From contig JAAWPV010000011.1 in the NCBI GenBank assembly GCA_022800215.1, positions 1-34,743 on the forward strand: a DNA stretch of 34,743 nt. The letters run 5' to 3'. Position 1 is the first letter of the stretch. Every line of letters starts with the position of its first letter. Under the pieces are notes generated by a model that saw only the letters and a list, made by a program, of their open reading frames with translations, was not told where the DNA came from and did no database searches. This document shows, in pieces, positions 6,943 to 14,135 of the stretch. The position numbers and the translations under genes are program-made. Source of the stretch: Oscillospiraceae bacterium. Its GTDB lineage: Bacteria; Bacillota; Clostridia; Oscillospirales; Oscillospiraceae.

Positions 6943-8145
6943 ATGAATACTCTTTTCAAGGCATACTGCCGTACGATCCAGGGCGTCTTCCGGCTGGCGC
7001 TGCCCCTGCTCCCCTACCGGAAGCCGGAATTGCTGGAGGGGCCGGAGGGCGCGGCGGCCTGCCTGCTGGAAAGGGACATTCGGAGGGTGCTGCTGGTCAC
7101 CGGGCCAAAGGTTCGCGCTCTGGGGCTGACCGCATCCCTGGAACATGCTTTGGAAAAGGCGGGCATCGCCTGCGCCGTCTATGACCGGACGGAGACCAAC
7201 CCCACCCTTCGCAACGCGGAGGAGGCCCGCGCCCTCTATTTGCGGGAGGACTGCCGGGCCATCATCGCCCTGGGGGGCGGCTCCCCCATGGACTGCGCCA
7301 AGGCGGCGGGAGCGCGCATCGTCCGGCCGGGCAGGGACCTCACCCAAATGAAGGGGCTTTTGAAGGTGTGGAGACCTCTTCCTCCCTTCATCGCCATCCC
7401 CACCACGGCGGGGTCGGGGAGCGAAACCACCTTGGCCGCCGTAGTGGTAGACGAAAAGACCCGGTTCAAATACCCCATCAACGATTTTGTTCTCATCCCC
7501 CACTATGCCCTTCTGGACCCCCAACTTACCGTTACTCTCCCCCCTTCCGTCACTGCCCAGACCGGCATGGACGCCCTGACCCACGCGGTGGAGGCCTACA
7601 TCGGCCGGTCTACCACGGCGGAGACGAGGAAGGACGCCCTGGAGGCAGTGGGGCTCATCTTCGGCAGCCTGGAAACGGCTTACGAACGGGGGGACGACCT
7701 GGAAGCCCGGGGGAGAATGCTCCGGGCCTCCTATCTGGCGGGGTGCGCCTTCACCAAGTCCTATGTGGGCTACGTCCACGCCGTGGCCCACTCCCTGGGC
7801 GGACAATATGACCTGCCCCACGGACTTTTGAACGCCATCCTTCTGCCCGTGGTGCTGGAGGCATACGGTGATGCCGTCCATGCAACGCTGCTGGACCTTG
7901 CCCGGGCGGCGAATCTGGTCCCGCCCGGGGTTTCCCCCGGCGAGGGGGCGGAGCGGTTCATCGGTGCTGTCCGGGAGATGAATCGCCGCTTCGGCATCCC
8001 GGAGACCATTCCGGAGCTGCGGCGGGAAGACATTCCCCACCTGGCCCATCTGGCAGACCGAGAGGCCAATCCACTCTACCCCGTGCCTATCTTATGGGAT
8101 GAAACGGAACTGAGGGATATCTACACGGCCGTGCTGGCAGGCTGA
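6943..8145 (+). CDS. Iron-containing alcohol dehydrogenase
   Basis: A 400-residue group III NAD(P)-dependent dehydrogenase. The nucleotide-binding loop GGGSPMDCAK is at 111-120 and the family signature IPTTAGSGSET at 152-161. The four metal ligands are all visible: D210 and H214 in GMDALTHAVEAY, H279 in GYVHAVAHSLGG, and H293 in DLPHGLLNAI. The enzyme should be a soluble fermentative alcohol/aldehyde oxidoreductase; the substrate cannot be told from the sequence. The ATG at 6943 follows AGGGGGGCGAACT. There is no obvious terminator between it and the next promoter 14 bases downstream, so some read-through into the riboswitch leader is possible. Confidence 0.93.
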   Translation: MNTLFKAYCRTIQGVFRLALPLLPYRKPELLEGPEGAAACLLERDIRRVLLVTGPKVRALGLTASLEHALEKAGIACAVYDRTETNPTLRNAEEARALYLREDCRAIIALGGGSPMDCAKAAGARIVRPGRDLTQMKGLLKVWRPLPPFIAIPTTAGSGSETTLAAVVVDEKTRFKYPINDFVLIPHYALLDPQLTVTLPPSVTAQTGMDALTHAVEAYIGRSTTAETRKDALEAVGLIFGSLETAYERGDDLEARGRMLRASYLAGCAFTKSYVGYVHAVAHSLGGQYDLPHGLLNAILLPVVLEAYGDAVHATLLDLARAANLVPPGVSPGEGAERFIGAVREMNRRFGIPETIPELRREDIPHLAHLADREANPLYPVPILWDETELRDIYTAVLAG

Positions 8146-8158
8146 GGAAAAAACAGGG

Positions 8159-8187
8159 TTGACAAGTTTTTCAGGACATGGTATCAT
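8159..8187 (+). promoter_or_regulatory. Sigma-A promoter of the mntP operon
   Basis: TTGACA (8159-8164), 17-base spacer, TATCAT (8182-8187). The predicted transcript starts near 8195, just ahead of the riboswitch aptamer. Confidence 0.82.
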
Positions 8188-8202
8188 TTCTCTACACTTT
8201 CC

Positions 8203-8303
8203 GATGAGGGAGTAGCAAGCGCCGCCCGTCCCTTTGGGTGCGTAGCAAGTCAACAACCCCGACCTTCATATGGTCTGGCTTGCTTCAAATTGCGAGACTC
8301 ATG
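8203..8303 (+). promoter_or_regulatory. yybP-ykoY manganese riboswitch aptamer
   Basis: The order matches the known Mn2+ riboswitch (RF00080 class). P1 is ATGAG (8204-8208) with CTCAT (8298-8302). The conserved GGAGTAGC (8209-8216) follows. A P3 helix AGCAAG/CTTGCT carries the asymmetric loop with TCAACAAC, closed by GACC/GGTC. The 3' side ends GCGAGA before P1. It precedes mntP, the classical target. From the family, Mn2+ bridges the two loops and stabilises P1. Confidence 0.9.
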
Positions 8304-8345
8304 TATCCCCAGTGGGGGTCATACATGGAGTCTCCTTATTTTTTT
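8294..8345 (+). terminator. Riboswitch expression-platform terminator
   Basis: GAGACTC-ATGTAT-CCCC (8294-8310) pairs with GGGG-TC-ATACAT-G-GAGTCTC (8314-8334), followed by TTATTTTTTT. Its 5' arm contains the 3' strand of aptamer helix P1 (8298-8302), so the two helices exclude each other. Metal binding should prevent termination, giving an ON switch. Confidence 0.88.
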
Positions 8346-8351
8346 GGAATA

Positions 8352-8395
8352 AGGCCCAGGTATGACATCATAGTGATACCTGAGCCTATTATTTT
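8352..8395 (+). promoter_or_regulatory. Second hairpin in the mntP leader
   Basis: AGGCCCAGGTAT (8352-8363) pairs with ATACCTGAGCCT (8376-8387) with one C-A mismatch, and ATTATTTT follows. It lies between the riboswitch terminator and the mntP start. It could be a tandem weaker terminator or an RNA-stability element. Confidence 0.6.
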
Positions 8396-8415
8396 GCCAA
8401 AATGGGGGAATTGTA

Positions 8416-9000
8416 ATGACATGGGATCTTTTATTTGTACTCAACAGCGCGCTTTTGGGCGTGGGGCTTGCCATGGACGCTTTCTCGGTATCGCTGGCCA
8501 ACGGACTTCAGGAGCCAAAGATGGCTCATGGGCGGATGTGCCGCATCGCCGGAGTCTTTGCCGTTTTTCAGGCGGTGATGCCCATGACAGGTTGGCTGTG
8601 CGTACACACCATTGTACAGTATTTTGAAGCCTTTTCCCGCTTTATCCCCTTCATCGCCCTGGCGCTTCTCTCCTATATAGGCGGGAAGATGGTGCTGGAC
8701 GGTCTTTCCAAAAAAGGAACGGCAGAGGCGGTGGCCGTGGGCGTGGGCGCCCTCCTCATGCAGGGTGTGGCCACCTCCATCGACGCGCTCTCTGTGGGCT
8801 TCACCATTGCCGAGTATGCGTTTCCTATGGCCCTGGCCTGCTCGCTTATCGTGGCCGCCGTCACCTTCGGCATCTGCATGATGGGCCTTGCCCTGGGCAA
8901 GCGGTTCGGCACCCGGTTTGCCGGCAAAGCCTCCGTTCTGGGCGGACTCATCCTCATCGCCATCGGGCTGGAGATCTTTTTCACCAGTGTTTTGAAATAA
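8416..9000 (+). CDS. mntP: Manganese efflux pump MntP
   Basis: A 194-residue membrane protein with six predicted helices, the Mntp family (PF02659). The first conserved acidic helix motif GLAMDAFSVSLANG is near residues 17-30, and its repeat SIDALSVGFT is near 117-126. These duplicated Asp-containing helices form the Mn2+ path in the family. The length is normal. The ATG at 8416 follows GGGGGAATTGTA, a moderate ribosome site. The Mn2+ riboswitch upstream strongly supports the assignment. The antiporter gene starts 33 bases downstream with no terminator between them. Confidence 0.95.
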   Translation: MTWDLLFVLNSALLGVGLAMDAFSVSLANGLQEPKMAHGRMCRIAGVFAVFQAVMPMTGWLCVHTIVQYFEAFSRFIPFIALALLSYIGGKMVLDGLSKKGTAEAVAVGVGALLMQGVATSIDALSVGFTIAEYAFPMALACSLIVAAVTFGICMMGLALGKRFGTRFAGKASVLGGLILIAIGLEIFFTSVLK

Positions 9001-9033
9001 ATTGCCCTTTACCAAAGAAAGAGAGTGAAAGAA

Positions 9034-9993
9034 ATGTTGATTCCTGTTCTTCTGTTCGCAGTGGGCCTTGTCCTGCTCATCAAAGGGGGCAACTGGTTCG
9101 TGGACGGCGCCACCGGCATCGCCCAGCGGTTCGGGGTGCCCGAGCTACTCATCGGCGCCACGGTGGTGTCCATCGGCACCACCCTCCCGGAGGTCATGGT
9201 GTCCGCCACCTCCGCCCTTCAGGGCCACGGGGAGATCGCCTACGGCAACGCCATCGGCTCCATCATTTGCAACACCGCCCTTATCGCCGCCATCACCATC
9301 ACCGCAAAGCCCGGCAAGGTGGACCAGAAGAGCTTTCTCACCCCGGTGGCCTTTTTCTTCGTGGCGGCGGCGGTGTACTGCTATACCGCCTACTCCGTGG
9401 GGGAATTTAGCCGGGAGACCGGCATCGGGCTGCTGGTCATTTTCGCCCTCTATATGATCGTACTCATCCGGCAGGCCCTTCGGGCCCCCAAGGTCTTTGC
9501 CGCGGACAAAAGGCCCCAGGAAACTATGGGTAAGGACCTTCTGCTGCTGGTCATTGGGGCAGTGCTCATCGCTCTGGGGGCCAAGCTGCTGGTGGACAAC
9601 GGCATCCTCATCGCCCGGGCCATGGGAGTGCCCGAGTCGGTGGTGGCGCTCACCTTTGTGGCCCTGGGCACCTCCCTTCCCGAGCTGGTCACCGCCGTCA
9701 CCTCCCTCCTGAAAGGCCACGGGGCCTTGTCCCTGGGCAACATCATCGGGGCCAACCTTTTCAATCTGGTGCTGGTCAGCGGGGTGTCGGTGGTCCTGTC
9801 CCCCTTCGCTCTTCCGGTGGAAAAAACCGTCAACGGCATGAACGCATCCCTGGTGGTGGATCTTCCGGTCATGCTCTTTGTCATGGGCCTTATGACCATC
9901 CCCACTCTGGTGCGGGGGAAGCTGAGCCGGTGGCAGGGAGTGGCACTGCTGGGGGTGTATCTGGGGTTCTGCGTGTTCCAGTTTGCGGTGTAA
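9034..9993 (+). CDS. CaCA-family cation antiporter (sodium/calcium exchanger-like)
   Basis: A 319-residue membrane protein made of two homologous halves (Na_Ca_ex, PF01699). The alpha-1 repeat is GTTLPEVMVSATSALQGHG followed by GNAIGSIICN. The alpha-2 repeat is GTSLPELVTAVTSLLKGHG followed by GNIIGANLFN. The catalytic Glu of both repeats is present. Alpha-1 has Ile where GSN is usual, and alpha-2 has GAN. Family members exchange Ca2+ (sometimes other divalent ions) for Na+, K+ or H+. It is co-transcribed with mntP behind the Mn2+ riboswitch, so Mn2+ export or linked Ca2+ balance is plausible (inference). The start is ATG 9034; a GTG at 9025 is possible, and the ribosome site is weak for both. 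Confidence 0.9.
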   Translation: MLIPVLLFAVGLVLLIKGGNWFVDGATGIAQRFGVPELLIGATVVSIGTTLPEVMVSATSALQGHGEIAYGNAIGSIICNTALIAAITITAKPGKVDQKSFLTPVAFFFVAAAVYCYTAYSVGEFSRETGIGLLVIFALYMIVLIRQALRAPKVFAADKRPQETMGKDLLLLVIGAVLIALGAKLLVDNGILIARAMGVPESVVALTFVALGTSLPELVTAVTSLLKGHGALSLGNIIGANLFNLVLVSGVSVVLSPFALPVEKTVNGMNASLVVDLPVMLFVMGLMTIPTLVRGKLSRWQGVALLGVYLGFCVFQFAV

Positions 9994-10010
9994 AACGCCT
10001 TCCAACAATG

Positions 10011-10102
10011 GTGGTTTCACCCCCTCGTGTTGTACGTTTTCGTACATCCAGCCAAAATTTTTTATATTACAGTTTTGTTACTAAGTCCCATAATCAGGAC
10101 AG
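10011..10102 (+). repeat. 92-bp intergenic repeat, copy A
   Basis: It aligns without gaps to 30927-31018, with 79 of 92 bases identical by eye. It contains the palindrome TGTACG-TTTT-CGTACA (10031-10046), a GTGG/TCAC mini-stem at the left end and GTCC-N8-GGAC at the right end. A terminator hairpin follows 14 bases later, as in copy B. The differences are not concentrated at third codon positions, which argues against a coding function. Confidence 0.85.
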
Positions 10103-10115
10103 GAGAATAGAGAAA

Positions 10116-10145
10116 GAGCCGGGGGCGATTCGCCCCCAGCTCTTT
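10116..10145. terminator. Bidirectional-looking terminator
   Basis: GAGC-C-GGGGGCG / CGCCCCC-A-GCTC stem with an ATT loop, then TTTTATT on the + strand. It separates the mntP operon and repeat copy A from the leftward RHH gene. On the - strand the stem is followed by a weaker TTTCTC. Confidence 0.85.
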
Positions 10146-10330
10146 TATTCCTCTTCGTCCTTCAAATCCTCCAACGCCAACCGGGTGGCCTCGATCACAA
10201 AGGCGGAGAAAGTGCAGGTCGTGCCCTGGATCGCATTTTCCACTTCCTCCAGAATGTCATTGGGAAATCGAACACATTTAGAGGTGGTGGGCGGAACCGC
10301 CGGAAGTTTGAATTTTCTCTTTCTCGCCAT
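10145..10330 (-). CDS. Small ribbon-helix-helix-like protein
   Basis: A 61-residue basic-to-acidic protein. A basic N-terminal tail (MARKRKFKLP) is followed by one short strand (KCVRFP) and two helices (NDILEEVENAIQ and TFSAFVIEATRLALEDL). This is the strand-helix-helix order of RHH DNA-binding proteins of the Arc/MetJ/CopG type. Similar small proteins are common on mobile elements. The start at 10330 has AGGTG eight bases upstream; the ATG at 10336 would be too close to it. It is divergent from the hypothetical gene at 10423. Repeated TGTATTAC-like motifs in the 92 bases between them are possible binding sites, so autoregulation is plausible but unproven. Confidence 0.75.
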   Translation of the reverse strand: MARKRKFKLPAVPPTTSKCVRFPNDILEEVENAIQGTTCTFSAFVIEATRLALEDLKDEEE

Positions 10331-10344
10331 ACGCATTTCACCTG

Positions 10345-10400
10345 CAATACAATTTGATATTTGAAATGTATTACGAGATATGGTATAAAGTATGCATTAC
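10345..10400. promoter_or_regulatory. Divergent regulatory region with repeated TGTATTAC-like motifs
   Basis: A rightward promoter TTGAAA (10361-10366), 17 bases, TATAAA (10384-10389) drives the hypothetical gene at 10423. Around it lie CAATACA (10345-10351, the inverse of TGTATTG), TGTATTAC (10367-10374) and TGCATTAC (10393-10400). The last two flank the -10 box, 26 bases apart. This layout suits a small RHH repressor. Confidence 0.55.
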
Positions 10401-10422
10401 AAATGAATTGCGGTGATGACGA

Positions 10423-10767
10423 ATGGAAATGAAATGCATTTGGCTCCTCGCCTGCGGCGAGCTGCCTGAAAGTTCCATGCCACAGTTGGAAACCTCTCTT
10501 GCGTCTTTACCTTGGGATAAAATTATTGATGAGGGATATGTTCAGTATCAAACTGACTTTTTCTACTTTCGTATTTTCCCCAAGTGGATCTGTGGAAAGC
10601 CTTTTGGCGGCCCTATGGATCGTCCAGCTTGGATATTTGTCAAACCCGGAGATGCGGCGATTCTTTTTTGCCGCATTTCCGATCCGAAGCATCGGGAAAC
10701 CCTGCGTAATTGGAAAGAGATTCTGGAACGCAAGGGCTGTCCTTATGATGTTTTCTACTTGCTGTAA
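10423..10767 (+). CDS. Hypothetical protein
   Basis: A 114-residue soluble protein with no signal peptide or membrane helix and no recognised family. It is rich in aromatic residues and proline (for example DFFYFRIFPKWI near residues 45-56 and DRPAWIFVKPGD near 66-77), suggesting a small alpha/beta domain. Base composition is visibly more AT-rich than the surrounding genes. The ATG follows a weak GGTGATGACGA site. It has its own promoter and a terminator at 10772. It could belong with the divergent RHH gene as a small acquired module. Confidence 0.65.
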   Translation: MEMKCIWLLACGELPESSMPQLETSLASLPWDKIIDEGYVQYQTDFFYFRIFPKWICGKPFGGPMDRPAWIFVKPGDAAILFCRISDPKHRETLRNWKEILERKGCPYDVFYLL

Positions 10768-10771
10768 CAGA

Positions 10772-10806
10772 GGAGCCGGGAGCGTGCGCCCCCGGCTCCT
10801 TCTCTT
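10772..10806 (+). terminator. Rho-independent terminator
   Basis: GGAGCCGGG / CCCGGCTCC stem (10772-10780 / 10791-10799) followed by TTCTCTTATTTT on the + strand. Confidence 0.8.
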
Positions 10807-11941
10807 ATTTTGCCATAAAAAACCGGTCCAGAAAGCCCTTGAAAATACCGGGGACGGTGAGACGCTCCACCGCTTGGGCAGAGACGATGTCGATGGTCTG
10901 GCGGACCTGGCCGTCCACGGTGACGGTCATCTCTCCCAGCTTCTGGCCCTGGGCCACGGGAGCTTCCACGTCGGTGGTCAGGGTCACCGAGGTCTCCACT
11001 CCATTGACCTGAGCTTTCTCCACCAGGATCCGGCCGCCGCCGGCAAGGACGGGCTGTACAAACTCCTGCTCTCCCAAAATGACCTCCACGGGAGAAAGCG
11101 CCTGCTGGGGCTTCACGTCCAGCACCGTGTAGTTGGCAAAGCCGAAGTCCAACATACTCTTAGCCGTCTCGTTCCGGATGTCCCGGGTGGTGGACTTCAT
11201 GACCACGGCAATGAGCTCCATGCCGTCCCGCTCGGCGGTGGCGGACATACAGTAGCCCGCCGCAGCGGTGAAGCCTGTTTTCAGGCCGGTACAGCCGTCA
11301 TAGAACCGGACCAGCCGGTTGGTGTTGGAAAGCTGGAAAGCCCCGTCCCGGAGGGAGTCCATCCAGATGGTGGTGTACTCCCGGATGGAGGGGTGGTTCA
11401 AAATGAGCTCCCGGCTCATGAGGGCGATATCGTGGGCAGAGGTGAGATGGCCCGGGGCAGGAAGGCCGGTGCAGTTTAAGAAGGTGGTGTCCGTCATGCC
11501 CAGCTCCTGGGCCCGCTGGTTCATCCGCTCCACAAAGGCGTTCTCGCTGCCCGCAAGGTGCTCGGCAAGGGCCACGGCGGCGTCGTTGCCCGAGGCCACC
11601 GCCACGGCCTTCAATAGGTCGTGGACGGTCATCTGTTCCCCTTCCTTCAGGTAGACCTGGCTGCCTCCCATGGAAGCTGCCCGGGCGGAGACCTGGACAG
11701 TATCCTCCTTGGAGAGGGTGCCGCCGTCAATGGCCTCCATCACCAGAAGAAGGGTCATGATCTTGGTGACGCTGGCGGGCTCCATCCGGTCGTGGGAATT
11801 CATTTCATAAAGGATCTCCCCCGTCTCCTTCTCCATGAGAAGGGCAGAGCCGGCGTTCACGTCGGGGGTGCCCGCCACGGTGGCCTGGGCGGGCAGGATA
11901 CAAAGGCTGGCGGCCAACAATGCCGCAACAAACTTTTTCAT
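10805..11941 (-). CDS. D-alanyl-D-alanine carboxypeptidase (DacF-like, S11 family)
   Basis: A 378-residue exported penicillin-binding protein that trims the terminal D-Ala from peptidoglycan stem peptides. Residues 1-20 are a clear signal peptide (MKKFVAALLAASLCILPAQA). The active-site triad is complete: S57-V-T-K60, S117-G-N119 and K221-T-G223. A beta-rich C-terminal domain follows from about residue 280, ending in an amphipathic, membrane-associating tail (ERLTVPGIFKGFLDRFF), as in DacF/DacA proteins. The start at 11941 has GGAGG six bases upstream; a longer frame to 11980 lacks a ribosome site. DacF-type enzymes often act in sporulation, but nothing here proves that. Confidence 0.94.
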   Translation of the reverse strand: MKKFVAALLAASLCILPAQATVAGTPDVNAGSALLMEKETGEILYEMNSHDRMEPASVTKIMTLLLVMEAIDGGTLSKEDTVQVSARAASMGGSQVYLKEGEQMTVHDLLKAVAVASGNDAAVALAEHLAGSENAFVERMNQRAQELGMTDTTFLNCTGLPAPGHLTSAHDIALMSRELILNHPSIREYTTIWMDSLRDGAFQLSNTNRLVRFYDGCTGLKTGFTAAAGYCMSATAERDGMELIAVVMKSTTRDIRNETAKSMLDFGFANYTVLDVKPQQALSPVEVILGEQEFVQPVLAGGGRILVEKAQVNGVETSVTLTTDVEAPVAQGQKLGEMTVTVDGQVRQTIDIVSAQAVERLTVPGIFKGFLDRFFMAK

Positions 11942-12103
11942 GGTTTGCCTCCATCTTTCAGACATGGTTTGAGTTTTCAAATCCTGCCTTTAAGATGTGT
12001 AGCTTTTTCCGTCCTATTCCCGGCTGATTTTGGGGAAGAATGACGTGGGCGCCATTTTTGGATTTTTTTGATGATCTCGTCCGCTGAGATTTTTCACCGG
12101 CCT

Positions 12104-13546
12104 TCAGGTCAGGGGGATACGGGTATCCCCCACCAGCAGAGCTTCGGCCTGATCGGGGTCCAGGAGGACCCGGTCGCCCTCCTCGCTCCGTCCTGTGAGG
12201 AAGATCCACCCGGTGCCTAGTTCCTCGTCCCTCCGGATGGCAGGAGGGCTCAAGGGCACCCGGTCCCCATTCTTTTCCAGCAAAATCCATTGTGTGCTGT
12301 TCCCATCGTCCCGATCCCAGCCGACCCGCTCCATCTGGTCAAAGGTCAGGGTCAGGCGAAGGGTGGAAATCTTTGCACCGGTAAGGCGGAGGGCGCACTC
12401 GCCCAGATAATTGAATGTAACGGCCTCGTCCAACTCTGTGGTGGTTTGATACCCCACATTGGTGGAGAAGGACAGTTCCACCGGCTGGTCGGAAAGAATT
12501 TTCTCCGCCCCGTAGTGGATGGTCACATCAAAATAGGGCAGGTCCTCTGCCGTCATGGGACAATCCTCAAAGTCGCAGAAATAAAAGCCCTCCTCGCCGC
12601 CCCACCAGGTGTAGCTTGTGCAGCCCCATTTTTCTCCGGTGCGGGTATCGGTGAGCGTAGCAGCAGTGCAGAAAAGCGTTAGATACTGCCCCTGTCGGAA
12701 CTGGGTCCGCCTGTTGCCCACGACCACGACGGGAAGGCCATCGTTCGTAAAGAGAACGGCGGCGACCTGGGCGTTCCCCTCCCCCATTTTGGTCAGGGGG
12801 ACGACGGCCTGGGCGGAGAGCTCCTCCGCCAAAGCCAGGAGCTTTGGTCCGTTCTCGCCCCGGTTCATATCGCCGCGGCTCATGTCCAGCTGCCGGGCCG
12901 TGTCCGTCAGAGGGGCCAGGGAGACGGTCTCTTTCCTGACCTGTTCGATCTCCTCCTGGGTCCAGTTGAGATCCGCCACACCGTCACACAGAAAAGTGAT
13001 GGTTTTCCCCAACAGGTCCTCCGCCTTCTGCCCTTCAAATTCCACATAGTAATAAACCGTTTTTCCGTCCTCCGAACGGATAGGAGCCTGATAGTCCGAA
13101 GCCATGTTGGGCTTCTCCCCGTCCACCATGATGTCCCAGCCATACAGTCTCCCATTGAGCCGGGGGTCGCCCTCCAGCACCCCTCCGTCAGTCCGGGTAA
13201 GGGCCAGCAGAAAGGCTGCCCCGGTGTCGTCCACGATGGCCTCCCGAAGCGTGAGGGTATAGTCCCCGGTGACGGCGCTTGCCCCCACGGCGGTGACCGC
13301 CTCCTCCGCAGGACGGCGGCCCATAAAGTTCTCCCAGCCCACGGTGAGCTCCACCGCGAAGGCGGTGACGATCATGGCCGCTGCCAGCACAGCGGCCAGC
13401 AGGGGCTTGCGCAAATGCAGAGTCCTCTTTTTCATAAAAATGACCTCCTGATGTGTCTGCTGGGAGGCAAGCCGCTCACGGATCCGCGCCCGGCTCTCCC
13501 GGGATAGCTTCAGTTCTTTTGAAAGTTCCTGTAAACGCCGCTCCAT
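12104..13546 (-). CDS. Membrane-anchored anti-sigma factor-like protein (DUF4179 style)
   Basis: A 480-residue protein. About 45 cytoplasmic residues (MERRLQELSKELKLSRESRARIRERL) are followed by one transmembrane helix near 48-66 and a long, beta-rich extracytoplasmic region. Its start codon overlaps the stop of the sigma factor gene by one base (TAATG), with the GGGAGGGAAGAA ribosome site inside the sigma gene, so the two are translationally coupled. From this context it should bind and hold the sigma factor until an envelope signal reaches the outer domain. It lacks a zinc-type HxxxCxxC motif, so it is not a ZAS-type anti-sigma. The signal is unknown. Confidence 0.82.
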   Translation of the reverse strand: MERRLQELSKELKLSRESRARIRERLASQQTHQEVIFMKKRTLHLRKPLLAAVLAAAMIVTAFAVELTVGWENFMGRRPAEEAVTAVGASAVTGDYTLTLREAIVDDTGAAFLLALTRTDGGVLEGDPRLNGRLYGWDIMVDGEKPNMASDYQAPIRSEDGKTVYYYVEFEGQKAEDLLGKTITFLCDGVADLNWTQEEIEQVRKETVSLAPLTDTARQLDMSRGDMNRGENGPKLLALAEELSAQAVVPLTKMGEGNAQVAAVLFTNDGLPVVVVGNRRTQFRQGQYLTLFCTAATLTDTRTGEKWGCTSYTWWGGEEGFYFCDFEDCPMTAEDLPYFDVTIHYGAEKILSDQPVELSFSTNVGYQTTTELDEAVTFNYLGECALRLTGAKISTLRLTLTFDQMERVGWDRDDGNSTQWILLEKNGDRVPLSPPAIRRDEELGTGWIFLTGRSEEGDRVLLDPDQAEALLVGDTRIPLT

Positions 13547-14007
13547 TATTCTTCCCTCCCAAGTTGTTGTTTTAAGATCGTTTTGGCCCGGTGAAACCGC
13601 ATGGAAACGGCGGAGGGGCCAATATGCAAAAGCCGGGCGATCTCCTGAAAGGTGTAGCCCTCAAAGCAGTGGAGAGTCACCGCCAGCCGGTATTTCTCCG
13701 GAAGGTCCATGACCGCCCGGAACACCTCCTGGTCCTCAGGGGGCGCCGGTAGGTCCAGCTCCTCCAAAGGGGTATCCGCATACCGTTTGGCGGAGCGGAG
13801 GATGTCTTTACAATGGTTGATGGTGATCCTGGTGAGGAAGGCCCGCTCCCGGCCCGGCCAGGGCGTCCCGGCTCCCTCCAGCAGCTTGAGGAACACGGTC
13901 TGCACCGCATCCTCCGCCTCCTGGGAGGAGCGGAGATAGCCCAGGGCCACACGGTAGACCATATCGCCGTAACGGTCAAAAAGCTCCAGTACCCTTTCCC
14001 GGTCCAT
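13546..14007 (-). CDS. ECF-type RNA polymerase sigma factor (first pair)
   Basis: A 153-residue sigma-70 family protein with only regions 2 and 4. Region 2 is FDRYGDMVYRVALGYLRSSQEAEDAVQTVFLKLL at about 10-43, including the core-binding and -10-recognition helices. Region 4 is DLPEKYRLAVTLHCFEGYTFQEIARLLHIGPSAVSMRFHRAK at about 101-142, a helix-turn-helix for the -35 element. Start: ATG at 14007 after AAAGGGGGAGGGAA. It is the first gene of a two-gene operon with its likely anti-sigma. The gap upstream contains TATATAA-like sequence, but no convincing promoter was settled on. Confidence 0.93.
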   Translation of the reverse strand: MDRERVLELFDRYGDMVYRVALGYLRSSQEAEDAVQTVFLKLLEGAGTPWPGRERAFLTRITINHCKDILRSAKRYADTPLEELDLPAPPEDQEVFRAVMDLPEKYRLAVTLHCFEGYTFQEIARLLHIGPSAVSMRFHRAKTILKQQLGREE

Positions 14008-14092
14008 TTCCCTCCCCCTTTCTGTTTCTTTTTGAGGCCTCGTTTATATAACGAATGAGCGGGCCAGATCAGCACAATTTTTTCCCTTTTTT

Positions 14093-14132
14093 CAAAAAAA
14101 TACCGGGCCTGACCGCTGGTCAGGTCCGGTAT
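14093..14132 (-). terminator. Terminator of the HD-domain gene
   Basis: ATACCGGxCCTGACC stem (14100-14114 / 14118-14132) with a GCT loop. On the - strand it is followed by a run of seven T (14094-14100). Confidence 0.85.
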
Positions 14133-14135
14133 TTC

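Noticed and set aside
9930-10364. Open frame running through repeat copy A (and a similar one through copy B)
   Set aside because: Both copies are open in the same frame, but their differences favour first codon positions and there is no ribosome site, so the repeat is probably not coding.
12055-12095. Hairpin GATCTC..GAGAT as terminator of the leftward anti-sigma gene
   Set aside because: The stem is short, and the T-run is on the wrong strand for that gene.
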